Below are positions 8,569-16,425 of a stretch of 64,000 bases of DNA, piece after piece (position 1 is the stretch's first letter; each line of letters begins with the position of its first letter). The DNA comes from Phycisphaera sp. (GTDB lineage Bacteria; Planctomycetota; Phycisphaerae; Phycisphaerales; UBA1924), in the NCBI GenBank assembly GCA_020639255.1, contig JACKGZ010000001.1, positions 682,001 through 746,000 on the forward strand, written 5' to 3'. Below the pieces are notes generated by a model. The model worked only from the letters and a program-made list of their open reading frames with translations. It had not been told where the DNA came from and made no database searches. A program made the position numbers and the translations under genes.

Positions 8569-9786
8569 ATGGAGAACGAGAGCGAGACCCGTGGGCCGCG
8601 CCGCATCTTCACGCGCCGCGTTGTGATCGTGCTCGTCGCGTGGGCCGTGCTCACGACGCTCGGGAGCTGGCGTCACCAGCGGCGCTGGATCGACGAGGCG
8701 GCGAGCGATTCGTGGGTGGGCATCGACGCGGCGCTCCAGGTGATGGTCCTGCCCGCGTGGCTCGGTGCGCGAACGGTCGGCAACGGTTACGGCGTCGCCA
8801 ACTCGCTCGCGTGGGCCATCGGGGTCAACTCGATTGGATTCGGTGCGCTCGCCGTGGCGTATCTCGTGGCGCACGCGGGCGTGCGAGGGCTGCTCATCCC
8901 AAAGTCCCGAGTCGGGGATTCAATCGATCCTTCCCGACGTAGATTGCTCCTCGGCGCGGCGCCGGATGCAATCGCTGCAGTTAGCGGCTGCGGCCTCCTG
9001 TACGCGACGGTTGTTGAGCCGAACTGGATTCGGGTGACCCGCACCGACGTGCCCATCGAGGGGCTCTCACCCTCGCACGATGGGCTCCGCATGCTCCAGA
9101 TCTCGGACACGCACCGCGGCCCGCGCATCTCGGCGTCGTTCATCGCCGAGGCCGTGCGTTTAGGCATCGCTCAGAAGCCGGATCTCATCCTGCTCACGGG
9201 CGATTATGTGCATATGGGCGTCGAGTTCATCGAGGAAGGGGCCGCGCTCCTGGCCCCTTTGGTCCGTATCGCACCCACGGTCGGCGTGCTGGGGAACCAC
9301 GACTGGTACGCGGGTGCCCATCGAGTACGCCACACACTCACAAACTACGGGGTGCGCATGATCGACAACGATCGATGCTTCCTCACCGATCAATGCCGAC
9401 TCGATGCTGATGCAGGCACACTCTGTATCGCGGGTGTGGGGGATCTGCTCGAGGATCATGTCGACTTTGATCGTGCGCTTTCTGGCGTGGATCGAAGTAT
9501 GCCAAGACTGCTGATGTCGCACAACCCCGATGCCGCGGAACTGCCCGAGCTCCGATCGCACCGCGTTGACCTCATGCTCTCGGGCCACACGCACGGCGGG
9601 CAGGTCCGACTCCCGCTCATCGGCGCCCCGGGGGTGCCGAGCCGGTACGGCCAGAAGTACGCGCAGGGTCTCGTCGACGGGCCCGCGTGTCGCGTACACA
9701 TCTCGGCGGGCGTGGGCATGTCCGTCGCGCCGTTCCGTTTCGGCGTGCGACCCGAGATCAACCTGCTCACGCTGCGTTCGACCTAG
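8569..9786 (+). CDS. Membrane-anchored calcineurin-like metallophosphoesterase
   Basis: A 405-residue protein. Two or three hydrophobic segments occupy residues ~15-120 (FTRRVVIVLVAWAVLTTLGS first), followed by a metallophosphoesterase domain from ~165: LQISDTHRGPRIS (the usual D-x-H), LLTGDYVH (GD), VLGNHDWYAG (GNHD), LLMSHNPD and SGHTHGGQVRLP. This is the YkuE/LpxG-like layout of membrane-tethered dimetal phosphohydrolases, some of which act on lipid or sugar-nucleotide substrates; the substrate here is not evident. No strong Shine-Dalgarno is present. Its TAG stop is shared, on the opposite strand, with the stop of the acetyltransferase gene (CTAG at 9783-9786). Confidence 0.88.
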   Translation: MENESETRGPRRIFTRRVVIVLVAWAVLTTLGSWRHQRRWIDEAASDSWVGIDAALQVMVLPAWLGARTVGNGYGVANSLAWAIGVNSIGFGALAVAYLVAHAGVRGLLIPKSRVGDSIDPSRRRLLLGAAPDAIAAVSGCGLLYATVVEPNWIRVTRTDVPIEGLSPSHDGLRMLQISDTHRGPRISASFIAEAVRLGIAQKPDLILLTGDYVHMGVEFIEEGAALLAPLVRIAPTVGVLGNHDWYAGAHRVRHTLTNYGVRMIDNDRCFLTDQCRLDADAGTLCIAGVGDLLEDHVDFDRALSGVDRSMPRLLMSHNPDAAELPELRSHRVDLMLSGHTHGGQVRLPLIGAPGVPSRYGQKYAQGLVDGPACRVHISAGVGMSVAPFRFGVRPEINLLTLRST

Positions 9787-10451
9787 CGTGCGATTGCGTG
9801 GTGATTCTGCGTGTCCCACTCACCCGCCATCACACCCCAGCCCATCCGCGTCGTGAGCCCGACGCCGTCGACCCAGTAGTCGTCGACCATCTCGACTTCC
9901 TTGCGGACGCCGAGCTTCTCAATCACGCGCATCGAAGCCTCGTTTCCCTTCGAGCAGAAGATCCGCACACGCCGGAGGCCGAGCCCGTTGTTGTCTTGCC
10001 CGCGCAGCGCCCACGAGATGCACGCCCGGCACGCCTCGGTCGCGTAGCCCTTGCCGCGGTGGAAGACGTGGATCCAGTAGCCCGTCTCGCAGCTTGCGGT
10101 GTCGCGCCGGACGTCGTGTACACCGGTCGCGCCGACGAACGCACCGCCGTCCTTGAGGAAGATCCCGAGCCCGACGTTTTGCCACGTGTCGGGGTTGCGG
10201 GTGTTCATGATCTGGTTCGAGATGTACTGCGCCGTCTCGGCGATCTCGCGGTGCGACTTCTCCGCCCAGCCCATCCAGGGCTTGAGGTGAGGCCTGCACT
10301 CGACGATCGCGTTGTAGACGGTCTCGATGTCGCCGAACTCGTAGTTGCGGATCACGAGGCGCTCGGTCTCGAATCGGATCGCGGTCAGATCCGGCGGCCG
10401 CCAACCCAGGCCCTCTGCCGGGTACCGATTTTCGCTGTCGCATCTGGCCAT
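9783..10451 (-). CDS. GNAT-family N-acetyltransferase (RimJ/RimL-like)
   Basis: A 222-residue protein with the RimJ/RimL layout: FETERLVIRNYEFGD at the N-terminal strand-helix, a helical ISNQI segment, GLGIFLKDGGAFVGATGVHD for the central strands, GYWIHVFHRGKGYATEACRA containing the acetyl-CoA-binding R-G-K-G-Y-A loop, and the SKGNEASMRVIEKLGVRKE helix. It would use acetyl-CoA to acetylate a primary amine, possibly a protein N-terminus; the substrate is unknown. A TAGGCT hexamer lies 6 nt before the ATG. The stop codon shares a CTAG with the opposing phosphoesterase gene. Confidence 0.88.
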   Translation of the reverse strand: MARCDSENRYPAEGLGWRPPDLTAIRFETERLVIRNYEFGDIETVYNAIVECRPHLKPWMGWAEKSHREIAETAQYISNQIMNTRNPDTWQNVGLGIFLKDGGAFVGATGVHDVRRDTASCETGYWIHVFHRGKGYATEACRACISWALRGQDNNGLGLRRVRIFCSKGNEASMRVIEKLGVRKEVEMVDDYWVDGVGLTTRMGWGVMAGEWDTQNHHAIAR

Positions 10452-10457
10452 GCCGGG

Positions 10458-10463
10458 AGCCTA
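10458..10463 (-). promoter_or_regulatory. Putative -10 box of the GNAT gene (leaderless type)
   Basis: TAGGCT on the minus strand, exactly 6 nt before the ATG at 10451, with no Shine-Dalgarno. Confidence 0.4.
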
Positions 10464-10486
10464 CCGCGACGCTCGCTGGAGGGCCA

Positions 10487-10492
10487 TACGAT
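10487..10492 (+). promoter_or_regulatory. Putative -10 box of the ThiF/MoeB gene (leaderless type)
   Basis: TACGAT exactly 6 nt before the ATG at 10499 (spacer CCCACG). The divergent GNAT gene has its own TANNNT on the other strand 24 bp away. Confidence 0.45.
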
Positions 10493-10498
10493 CCCACG

Positions 10499-11533
10499 AT
10501 GCCCGTCGACCGCTACCACCGCCAGACGCTCCTGCCCGAGATCGGGCGCGAGGGCCAGGCCCGCATCTCGCGGAGCTGCGTAGCGATAGTGGGGGTCGGT
10601 GCGCTCGGCTGCGCATCGGCGGATCTTGTGTGCCGGGCGGGTCTGGGTCGGCTCATCCTGATCGACCGCGACATCGTCGAGCCGACGAATCTCCAGCGAC
10701 AGACGCTCTACACCGAAGCCGACGCCAAGGCAGGGCTTTCCAAAGCCCGCGCCGCGCAAAATCGGCTCAGTCAGGTGAACAGCGCGATTGACATCGCGGC
10801 TCACGCCATCGATCTCTCACCCGAGAACATCGAAGAGCTGCTTGAGCCCGCGGATGTCATCATCGACGGCACGGACAACTTCGAGACTCGCTACCTGCTC
10901 AACGATTACGCCATCGACGCCGAGACGCCGCTCGTCCTGGGCGGGGGCGTCGCCACCCGCGGCACGGTCCTGCCCATCATCCCTGGTCATGGTCCGTGCC
11001 TTCGCTGCATGCACGACACGCTCCCCGTGCAAACCGAAACATGCGACACCGCGGGCGTGCTCGGCCCGATCGTCGCGATGATCGGCGCGAGACAGGCCGC
11101 TGTCACGTTGCGAATCCTTGCCGAGGGCACAGACACGCTCCCGATCCAGCTCGAGTCCTACAACGCGTGGACGGGTGAGAACCGCTCGATCGACCTTGCA
11201 GACGCTCGCGATCCCGATTGCGTCTGTTGCGGCCAGGGCAACCGAGAATTCCTCGATGGCAAAGGCGTCGGTCGCACGATCCGACTTTGCGGCCGCAACG
11301 CCGTGCAGATCACACCCGCGAACGTCGGGCGCATCGATCTCCTTGCGATCACCGATCGTCTGAAGCGCGCTGGCCCGGTCACAACGCTCGACGGCATGGT
11401 CCGCGCCGTAATCTCCGACCAATCTGATTGCGATTTTGAGGTGACCGTCTTCGGCGATGGTCGCGCCATCGTAAGAGGCACCGAGGAGCCCGCCCGCGCC
11501 CGCTCGATTTACGCTCGCTACGTTGGCGGTTGA
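10499..11533 (+). CDS. ThiF/MoeB-family adenylyltransferase (E1-like)
   Basis: E1-like enzyme that adenylates the C-terminal glycine of a ubiquitin-fold sulfur carrier (ThiS, MoaD or relative). The 344-residue protein begins RYHRQTLLPEIG, typical of the family, then shows the nucleotide-binding GVGALGCAS loop, DRDIVEPTNLQRQ with the conserved Asn-Leu-Gln-Arg-Gln, and DGTDNFETRYLLND. Zinc would be held by CLRC and the late CVCC pair. Residues ~245-344 form an extra C-terminal domain instead of the rhodanese domain often fused to MoeB. No carrier protein or sulfurtransferase gene is adjacent, so the pathway (thiamine, molybdopterin or other) is open. Confidence 0.88.
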   Translation: MPVDRYHRQTLLPEIGREGQARISRSCVAIVGVGALGCASADLVCRAGLGRLILIDRDIVEPTNLQRQTLYTEADAKAGLSKARAAQNRLSQVNSAIDIAAHAIDLSPENIEELLEPADVIIDGTDNFETRYLLNDYAIDAETPLVLGGGVATRGTVLPIIPGHGPCLRCMHDTLPVQTETCDTAGVLGPIVAMIGARQAAVTLRILAEGTDTLPIQLESYNAWTGENRSIDLADARDPDCVCCGQGNREFLDGKGVGRTIRLCGRNAVQITPANVGRIDLLAITDRLKRAGPVTTLDGMVRAVISDQSDCDFEVTVFGDGRAIVRGTEEPARARSIYARYVGG

Positions 11534-11535
11534 GA

Positions 11536-12180
11536 TTACTCCCCCGGCACCCACGGGTTCGAACGTTTCTCGCGTCCGATCGTCGTCTCCGGGCCATGGC
11601 CGGGCAGCACCCGGGTTTCGTCGGGGAGTGCGTACAGCTTCGTTCGGATCGACTCCACGAGCTGCGCGTGGTTTGAGCCAGGGAAGTCGGTGCGCCCGAT
11701 CGATCCCGCGAACAACGCATCACCGACGATCGCCACATTGTGCTCGTCGCACACAAATGTCAGCCCGCCCGGCGAGTGTCCCGGCGTGTGCAATACACGC
11801 CACTTGGTTTCGCCGAGCTCCAGTACGTCGCCGTCCTTGAGGAATCGACTCGCCGGTGGCGCTGTCACACCCAACCCAAGGTACGCGCTGAGGTTGAGTT
11901 CCGGGTCCGCGAGCCAGTTCTCCTCCTCCTGAGCGATCCAGATGGGCACGCCCGGGTACTTCTCCAGCACCTGCCGAATGCCCGCGATGTGATCCGAGTG
12001 CGCGTGCGTCAGCACGATCGCCTCGGGCGTCAAACCCGAACCATCGATCAATTGGAGCAACGGTTCCGGTTCGTAGCCCGCGTCCACGACCCAGAGGTGG
12101 TCGCCCGACCGGACCGTGTAGCAGTTGGTCTGATAGCCCCCGAGGGCCGCGGATCGGATGATGAGGTCTGAACCGGCCAT
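11536..12180 (-). CDS. MBL-fold hydrolase, glyoxalase II-like
   Basis: A 214-residue stand-alone metallo-beta-lactamase-fold protein. The zinc ligands are in place: LTHAHSDHIAG (HxHxDH), HTPGHSPGG, IVGDALF and the late LPGHGPETT. The substrate-side RTDFPGSNH stretch is like the small glyoxalase II-type hydrolases (YcbL group) that cleave thioesters such as S-lactoylglutathione; the substrate is not proven. I use the ATG at 12180 because family similarity begins there and a TACCAT hexamer lies 7 nt upstream; a longer TTG start at 12219 would overlap the divergent cupin gene. Its stop lies 2 bp from that of the ThiF/MoeB gene. Confidence 0.88.
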   Translation of the reverse strand: MAGSDLIIRSAALGGYQTNCYTVRSGDHLWVVDAGYEPEPLLQLIDGSGLTPEAIVLTHAHSDHIAGIRQVLEKYPGVPIWIAQEEENWLADPELNLSAYLGLGVTAPPASRFLKDGDVLELGETKWRVLHTPGHSPGGLTFVCDEHNVAIVGDALFAGSIGRTDFPGSNHAQLVESIRTKLYALPDETRVLPGHGPETTIGREKRSNPWVPGE

Positions 12181-12187
12181 AGAGCCG

Positions 12188-12193
12188 ATGGTA
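12188..12193 (-). promoter_or_regulatory. Putative -10 box of the MBL gene (leaderless type)
   Basis: TACCAT on the minus strand, 7 nt from the ATG at 12180. The divergent cupin gene on the plus strand instead has a strong AGGAGG. Confidence 0.35.
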
Positions 12194-12218
12194 GACTGTG
12201 GCAGGAGGCGAACTCGCA

Positions 12219-12584
12219 ATGATCCGCAATATCGACGACGTGCAGATGGATCCCGTTCAGATGGAAGGCGTCGAGGGCGCCTCGATGGCTGTCATGGTGG
12301 GCCGGGGCGATGGAGCCCCGCACTTCGCCCTGCGGAGCTTCCGCGTCGAACCGGGCGGCCACACCCCCCGTCACAGCCACGATTACGAGCACGAGGTCTA
12401 TATCGTCTCGGGCTCGGGCACAATCCTTCTGGGTGACGAAACGAAACAGATCCGCGCCGGCGACGTTATTTACGTAAAGGCCGATCTTGAGCACCAGTTC
12501 AAGTCCGGCGATGAAGCGCTCAGATTTCTGTGCATGGTGCCCGTCGAGCGCAACTGCGGCGGGCCCACGCCCGGCAGCGGCTAA
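12219..12584 (+). CDS. Small single-domain cupin protein
   Basis: A 121-residue beta-barrel cupin. Motif 1 is visible as GGHTPRHSHDYEHEVYIVSG (G-x5-H-x-H-x4-E) and motif 2 as GDVIYVKADLEHQF (the G-D...H form), giving three His and one Glu to bind a divalent metal. Single-domain cupins act as metal-dependent dioxygenases, isomerases or ligand sensors; nothing fixes the substrate. An AGGAGG at 12203-12208 sets the start at 12219. The C-terminal CGGPTPGSG tail is disordered. It lies 17 bp before the next gene and probably shares its transcript. Confidence 0.85.
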   Translation: MIRNIDDVQMDPVQMEGVEGASMAVMVGRGDGAPHFALRSFRVEPGGHTPRHSHDYEHEVYIVSGSGTILLGDETKQIRAGDVIYVKADLEHQFKSGDEALRFLCMVPVERNCGGPTPGSG

Positions 12585-12601
12585 CGATTCGGAGAAGCGA
12601 C

Positions 12602-13570
12602 ATGAAGAAACAAAGTGGCACGGTCGCGGTTGTCATGCTCACATCGGCAGCCATCGTCTCGCTCATCATGATCGCCATCGGAGTCGTCGAATCGCAAAGC
12701 GAAGGCGGGAGCGATGAACTCGCCAATCTCGGCATGCTCGGGCTCATCATCGCCGCAAGCGCCGGAGCGGTTGTCCTGGCGATCCTGGGCCAGAAGCCCG
12801 GCTCGAACAAGGCCGACACCGATCGCATTGTTGAACAACTCCGCCAGCTCCAGCTGGCGATGGAACGCAGCGCACAGCATGCGGCCCTCTCGGATGATGC
12901 CCGGCGCGTGCTCAACCGCGCCAAGGAGCGCGAGTTGCTCTGCCGAGCGATCGAGGAGGACATCCGCTCGCAGGACTGGGCCGCGGCTCAGGTGCTTGTG
13001 ACGGAACTCGCCCAGCGTTTCGGCTACGAGCGCGACGCCGAGCAGTTCCGCATGCGCATCGAGATGGCCCGCGCCGAGGGGCTCGATCAGGAAGTCAACG
13101 AGGCGATTCAGCAGCTCGATCACCTGATCGTCCAGCGCCGGTGGGACGATGCCGTCGCCGCCGCCGACCGCATCGCCGCGGGCTTCCCCGTCTCGCCGCG
13201 CGTGCACGGCTTGCGTGGGCGCGTCGCCACCGCCAAGCGTCAGTACAAGGAAGAGCTGGAACGCCGATTCCTGCTCGCCGCCCAGGCCGAGCGGGTCGAG
13301 GAGGCCATGGAAATACTCAAAGATCTCGACCACTACCTCACGGAGCGTGAAGCCGAGCCCTTCCGCGAAGTTGCCCGGGGCGTCATAGGCAAGGCCCGTG
13401 AGAATCTCGGTGCGGCATTCAAGCTCGCCTGCCAGGATCGTCAGTGGGGGATAGCCATCTCGCTCGGCGAGCAGATCAGCCGAGAATTCCCGAACTCACG
13501 AATGGCTCAGGAAGTGCAAGACATGCTCCCGAGCCTACGTCAACGAGCAGGCGAACACGTCGGAAGCTGA
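12602..13570 (+). CDS. Membrane protein with long helical-repeat cytoplasmic region
   Basis: A 322-residue protein of unknown function. It has two N-terminal membrane segments (VAVVMLTSAAIVSLIMIAI and GLIIAASAGAVVLAILG), then ~260 charged, strongly helical residues. These contain TPR-like pairs such as RAIEEDIRSQDWAAAQVLVT, LDHLIVQRRWDDAVAAADRI and the ACQDRQWGIAISLGEQISRE unit, spaced like repeated helical hairpins that could dock partner proteins. GGAGAAG precedes the ATG at 12602; the upstream-extended frame overlaps the cupin gene and is rejected. It ends 9 bp from the opposing lspA. No enzyme motif is seen. Confidence 0.7.
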   Translation: MKKQSGTVAVVMLTSAAIVSLIMIAIGVVESQSEGGSDELANLGMLGLIIAASAGAVVLAILGQKPGSNKADTDRIVEQLRQLQLAMERSAQHAALSDDARRVLNRAKERELLCRAIEEDIRSQDWAAAQVLVTELAQRFGYERDAEQFRMRIEMARAEGLDQEVNEAIQQLDHLIVQRRWDDAVAAADRIAAGFPVSPRVHGLRGRVATAKRQYKEELERRFLLAAQAERVEEAMEILKDLDHYLTEREAEPFREVARGVIGKARENLGAAFKLACQDRQWGIAISLGEQISREFPNSRMAQEVQDMLPSLRQRAGEHVGS

Positions 13571-13579
13571 CCGCTCGGT

Positions 13580-14218
13580 TCAGTCTGAAGCGGATTGATC
13601 ACCGGTGACGTCGCTTTCCGACACCCGTCGCGGCTGGTCCGCGCGCCAGAGGTGCCACATCAGCCCGATGATCCCGATGATCAGGAGCGCGTCGGCCACG
13701 TTTGAGACATAAGGCCAGACTTCCCACGAGCCGATCGTCACCGCGGGCAGCGGGTGGATGAAATCGCGAACGCATGCGTACATCAGTCGGTCGTACAGGT
13801 TCCCCAGCCCGCCCGAGAGCAGAAGCCCGAGCGAGACGTGCGCGATCCAGTCCTTGGGCCGCGTCCACGCGCCGAACATCCAGAGCCCGAGCCCGATTGC
13901 GCCGACCGTGAACACGATGAACAGCCAGCGCTTGCCCGCGCCCATGCCGAAAACGGCGCCCTGATTGAGCACGAGTGTGAAGTCGAGCACCTTCGGCAAC
14001 ACAGTGACCGGCCTGTGTCTCGGGATCAGCTCGCGATTCGTATCGGCAGACGCGAGCACTTCCTCGCGCGTCACACTGACAGGGTGATCGGCGATCGTTC
14101 GAAATGCGATCGACTTGCTTGCAAGGTCGGCGGCCAGCCCGAGCACAAGCACGACCAAGAGCACGGCCCAGGCACGCGGGCTTTGCAGAGCAGTGGTGGT
14201 GGGCGCGGTCTGACTCAC
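13580..14218 (-). CDS. lspA: Lipoprotein signal peptidase (signal peptidase II)
   Basis: Inner-membrane aspartic protease that removes the signal peptide of prolipoproteins after diacylglyceryl transfer. The 212-residue protein shows the LspA blocks: LAADLASKSIAF, LVLNQGAVFGMG (the N-x-G-A-x-F-G block), LLLSGGLGNLYDRL, CVRDFIHP with the first catalytic Asp, and SNVADALLI with the second. Four membrane segments are evident. A ~40-residue insertion follows TM1 (residues ~45-80), longer than in E. coli. It lies 1 bp after the dksA-like gene and is probably cotranscribed. Several predicted lipoproteins in this window (5300, 6676, 42119, 45796, 49730) would be substrates. Confidence 0.93.
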   Translation of the reverse strand: MSQTAPTTTALQSPRAWAVLLVVLVLGLAADLASKSIAFRTIADHPVSVTREEVLASADTNRELIPRHRPVTVLPKVLDFTLVLNQGAVFGMGAGKRWLFIVFTVGAIGLGLWMFGAWTRPKDWIAHVSLGLLLSGGLGNLYDRLMYACVRDFIHPLPAVTIGSWEVWPYVSNVADALLIIGIIGLMWHLWRADQPRRVSESDVTGDQSASD

Positions 14219-14219
14219 G

Positions 14220-15122
14220 TCACCCGCCGCGACGTTCGAGTTCGCGGGCTGCCTCGATCGAGAGGCGCGCCCAGGGCAGCTCGTTCAGGCGCGTCGCCGG
14301 GATGGGATTGCCCGTGATCTCGCACAAGCCATAGACCTTGTCGTCGATCCGCTTGATCGCGGCGTCGATCTCACGGATCAGCTTGCGATCGACCTCGGCC
14401 AGCCCGATCGAGAGCGACTGGTCGTACGCGTCAGAGCCTTGTTCCGCGACATCGGTCGCGGGGTCGCCGCTCTTGTTCCCAAGATTGAGCACGCCCATCT
14501 CCATCGTGGAGACGTCGCCCACGAGCTCTCGCCGCTTGTTGATCAGGATCTCGCGGTACTTGTCCAGCTCACGCTTGTTGAACGGGGTCTTGGACTTCTT
14601 GCGAGATTTGTTGTCATCTTCCTCGGCTGCACCGAACACGCTGTGCTGACTCTCGGGCGCCTTGGGCCCCGACGCGATCAGCGGCTTGCGCTTCGTCCCG
14701 AGCAGGCCGACGCCGGGGGGTGGGCCGAGCACCTTCGCCGGCTTGCTCATCGACTGACGCCGCTTGGGTTTGTCGTCGACAATGGTGATGCCCTTGCGGC
14801 CCGAGTTCTTCTTGGCGTCGGCGGCCTTGGCGTCGGCGATCTTCTTCTCAGCGGCTTTCTTGGCTGCCGCCATCGCCGCGGCTTCTTCCTTCGCCTTCTT
14901 CTCGGCGGCCTGGTCTTTCTTGCTGACCTTTTTGGTCACCTTCGAAGAGTTGGTCGTCGCCTTTTTGGTCGAACTCTTCTTCGTCGTCGATTTCTTCGCC
15001 GCGGGCTTCTTCGCAGCAGGCGCTTTGGCAGCGGCTTTCTTGGCCGACGGCGTCTTCTTCGTCACGGCCTTCTTGGTCGTCTTCTTGGCCGATTTCTTGG
15101 TTGTCGAAGCTTTCTTAGCCAC
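14220..15122 (-). CDS. DksA/TraR-like protein with histone H1-like N-terminal tail
   Basis: A 300-residue fusion-like protein. Residues 1 to ~125 are almost only Lys, Ala, Thr and Ser in KKxxxKK and AAKK repeats, like histone H1 or planctomycete nucleoid proteins. After a linker, residues ~180-300 form a DksA/TraR unit: FNKRELDKYREILINKRREL (coiled-coil arm), a second helix ending IDAAIKRIDD, then VYGLCEITGNPIPATRLNEL. Only one of the four zinc cysteines survives (CEIT for CxxC, and Ser/Ala in the second pair). DksA proteins bind the RNA polymerase secondary channel; DNA binding by the tail is inference. GAGGA precedes the ATG. It sits 1 bp before lspA. Confidence 0.85.
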   Translation of the reverse strand: MAKKASTTKKSAKKTTKKAVTKKTPSAKKAAAKAPAAKKPAAKKSTTKKSSTKKATTNSSKVTKKVSKKDQAAEKKAKEEAAAMAAAKKAAEKKIADAKAADAKKNSGRKGITIVDDKPKRRQSMSKPAKVLGPPPGVGLLGTKRKPLIASGPKAPESQHSVFGAAEEDDNKSRKKSKTPFNKRELDKYREILINKRRELVGDVSTMEMGVLNLGNKSGDPATDVAEQGSDAYDQSLSIGLAEVDRKLIREIDAAIKRIDDKVYGLCEITGNPIPATRLNELPWARLSIEAARELERRGG

Positions 15123-15270
15123 CGCGAATCCTCGTCAGTGGCTGCGGCGGGACGGGGCGCTCACGGAAACCGAACAAAATACGGAATCCTCGCCCGACGC
15201 AGCGGTGGGCCAAGGGTAGGCGTCGCGTGAAATCGAGTCAAAGCAGAGAAGATTTACCCCAAACGAATGC

Positions 15271-16302
15271 CTATTCAGAGGCTGCAGTCGTTTCTTCAGA
15301 TCGCTCAATGTACGAGCCCAGGTTGCGGAAGCGGTTGTAGCGAGCGTCAAGGAGTTCATCGATGTTCATGCCGGCGTAGCTGTCGAGCTGCTCGATGATC
15401 CAGTCGCGCAGCATGGCACCAGCCCCCGCAGGGTCGCGGTGCGCTCCGCCAATCGGTTCGTCGACAACATCGTCGATGATCCCAAGCCGCAGGTTGTCCG
15501 CCGCGGTGAGGTTGAGGGCCTCGGCCGCCGAGCGGTTGGTCTGCTCGTTGGCCTGCTTCCAAAGAATCGCCGCGCATCCCTCCGGGCTGATGACCGAGTA
15601 CCAGGCGTTGCGCATCATCGCGACCTTGTCGGCGACCGCAATCCCGAGCGCGCCGCCCGAGCCGCCCTCGCCGATCACGACGCTCACGATCGGTACGCGG
15701 ATCCGCGCCATCTCGCGCAGATTCACCGCGATCGCCTCGGCCTGCCCGCGACGCTCCGCCTCGAGCCCCGGGTACGCGCCGGGCGTGTCCACGAACGTCA
15801 CGATCGGCGTCCCGAACTTCTCGGCCAGCTTCATTTTCAGCAGCGCCTTGCGGTACCCCTCCGGGTGCGCACACCCGAAGTGGCACTCGATCCGCTCCTG
15901 CGTCGTGCGCCCCTTGTGGTGCCCGACGACCAGGCACTTGTGGTTGCCGATGCGCCCGAAACCCGTAATGATCGCCGGGTCGTCGCCGTAGCGGCGGTCG
16001 CCGTGCAGCTCACCAAAGTCGCGCACGAAGTGCTCGATGTAATCCCTCGACTGCGGGCGGTTGGGGTGACGGCTCACACGCACCGTGTCCCACGGGCTCA
16101 GCTCCGCGTACAGCTCCTCGAGCATCGTGCGGTGCTTGTTCTCAAGCTCGGCGATCTCATCCGCATTGGGAGTCTGCCCGGCCTCGACGCCCTGCACACC
16201 GACCGGCGCGCCGGGGATCTGCGAGCCCTTCTTGGCCTCGCGGATCTGCTGCTCAAGCTCGGTCAGCGGTTTCTCAAAGTCCAGCGTGTAGAACGTTCCC
16301 AT
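15271..16302 (-). CDS. accA: Acetyl-CoA carboxylase carboxyltransferase subunit alpha
   Basis: Alpha half of the carboxyltransferase that moves CO2 from carboxybiotin to acetyl-CoA, the first committed step of fatty acid synthesis. The 343-residue protein begins LDFEKPLTELEQQI, has the SRHPNRPQSRDYIEHF stretch, the FVDTPGAYPGLEAERRGQAE block, the oxyanion loop GEGGSGGALGIAVAD and SPEGCAAILWK. Length is normal. CGGAG lies before the ATG. Single gene, divergent from proC across 123 bp; accD is not in the window. Confidence 0.96.
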   Translation of the reverse strand: MGTFYTLDFEKPLTELEQQIREAKKGSQIPGAPVGVQGVEAGQTPNADEIAELENKHRTMLEELYAELSPWDTVRVSRHPNRPQSRDYIEHFVRDFGELHGDRRYGDDPAIITGFGRIGNHKCLVVGHHKGRTTQERIECHFGCAHPEGYRKALLKMKLAEKFGTPIVTFVDTPGAYPGLEAERRGQAEAIAVNLREMARIRVPIVSVVIGEGGSGGALGIAVADKVAMMRNAWYSVISPEGCAAILWKQANEQTNRSAAEALNLTAADNLRLGIIDDVVDEPIGGAHRDPAGAGAMLRDWIIEQLDSYAGMNIDELLDARYNRFRNLGSYIERSEETTAASE

Positions 16303-16425
16303 ATCTGCTCCGTCAGAGTCCGGCCCTTCGGTGGCTCCGCCAACGAAAGTTTATGCTCACACAGGGCCCGGCGCTCGGCATAGGGTGCCCCAAGGGCCTG
16401 TGGCACGAGAGGAAGGATCGGCGAT

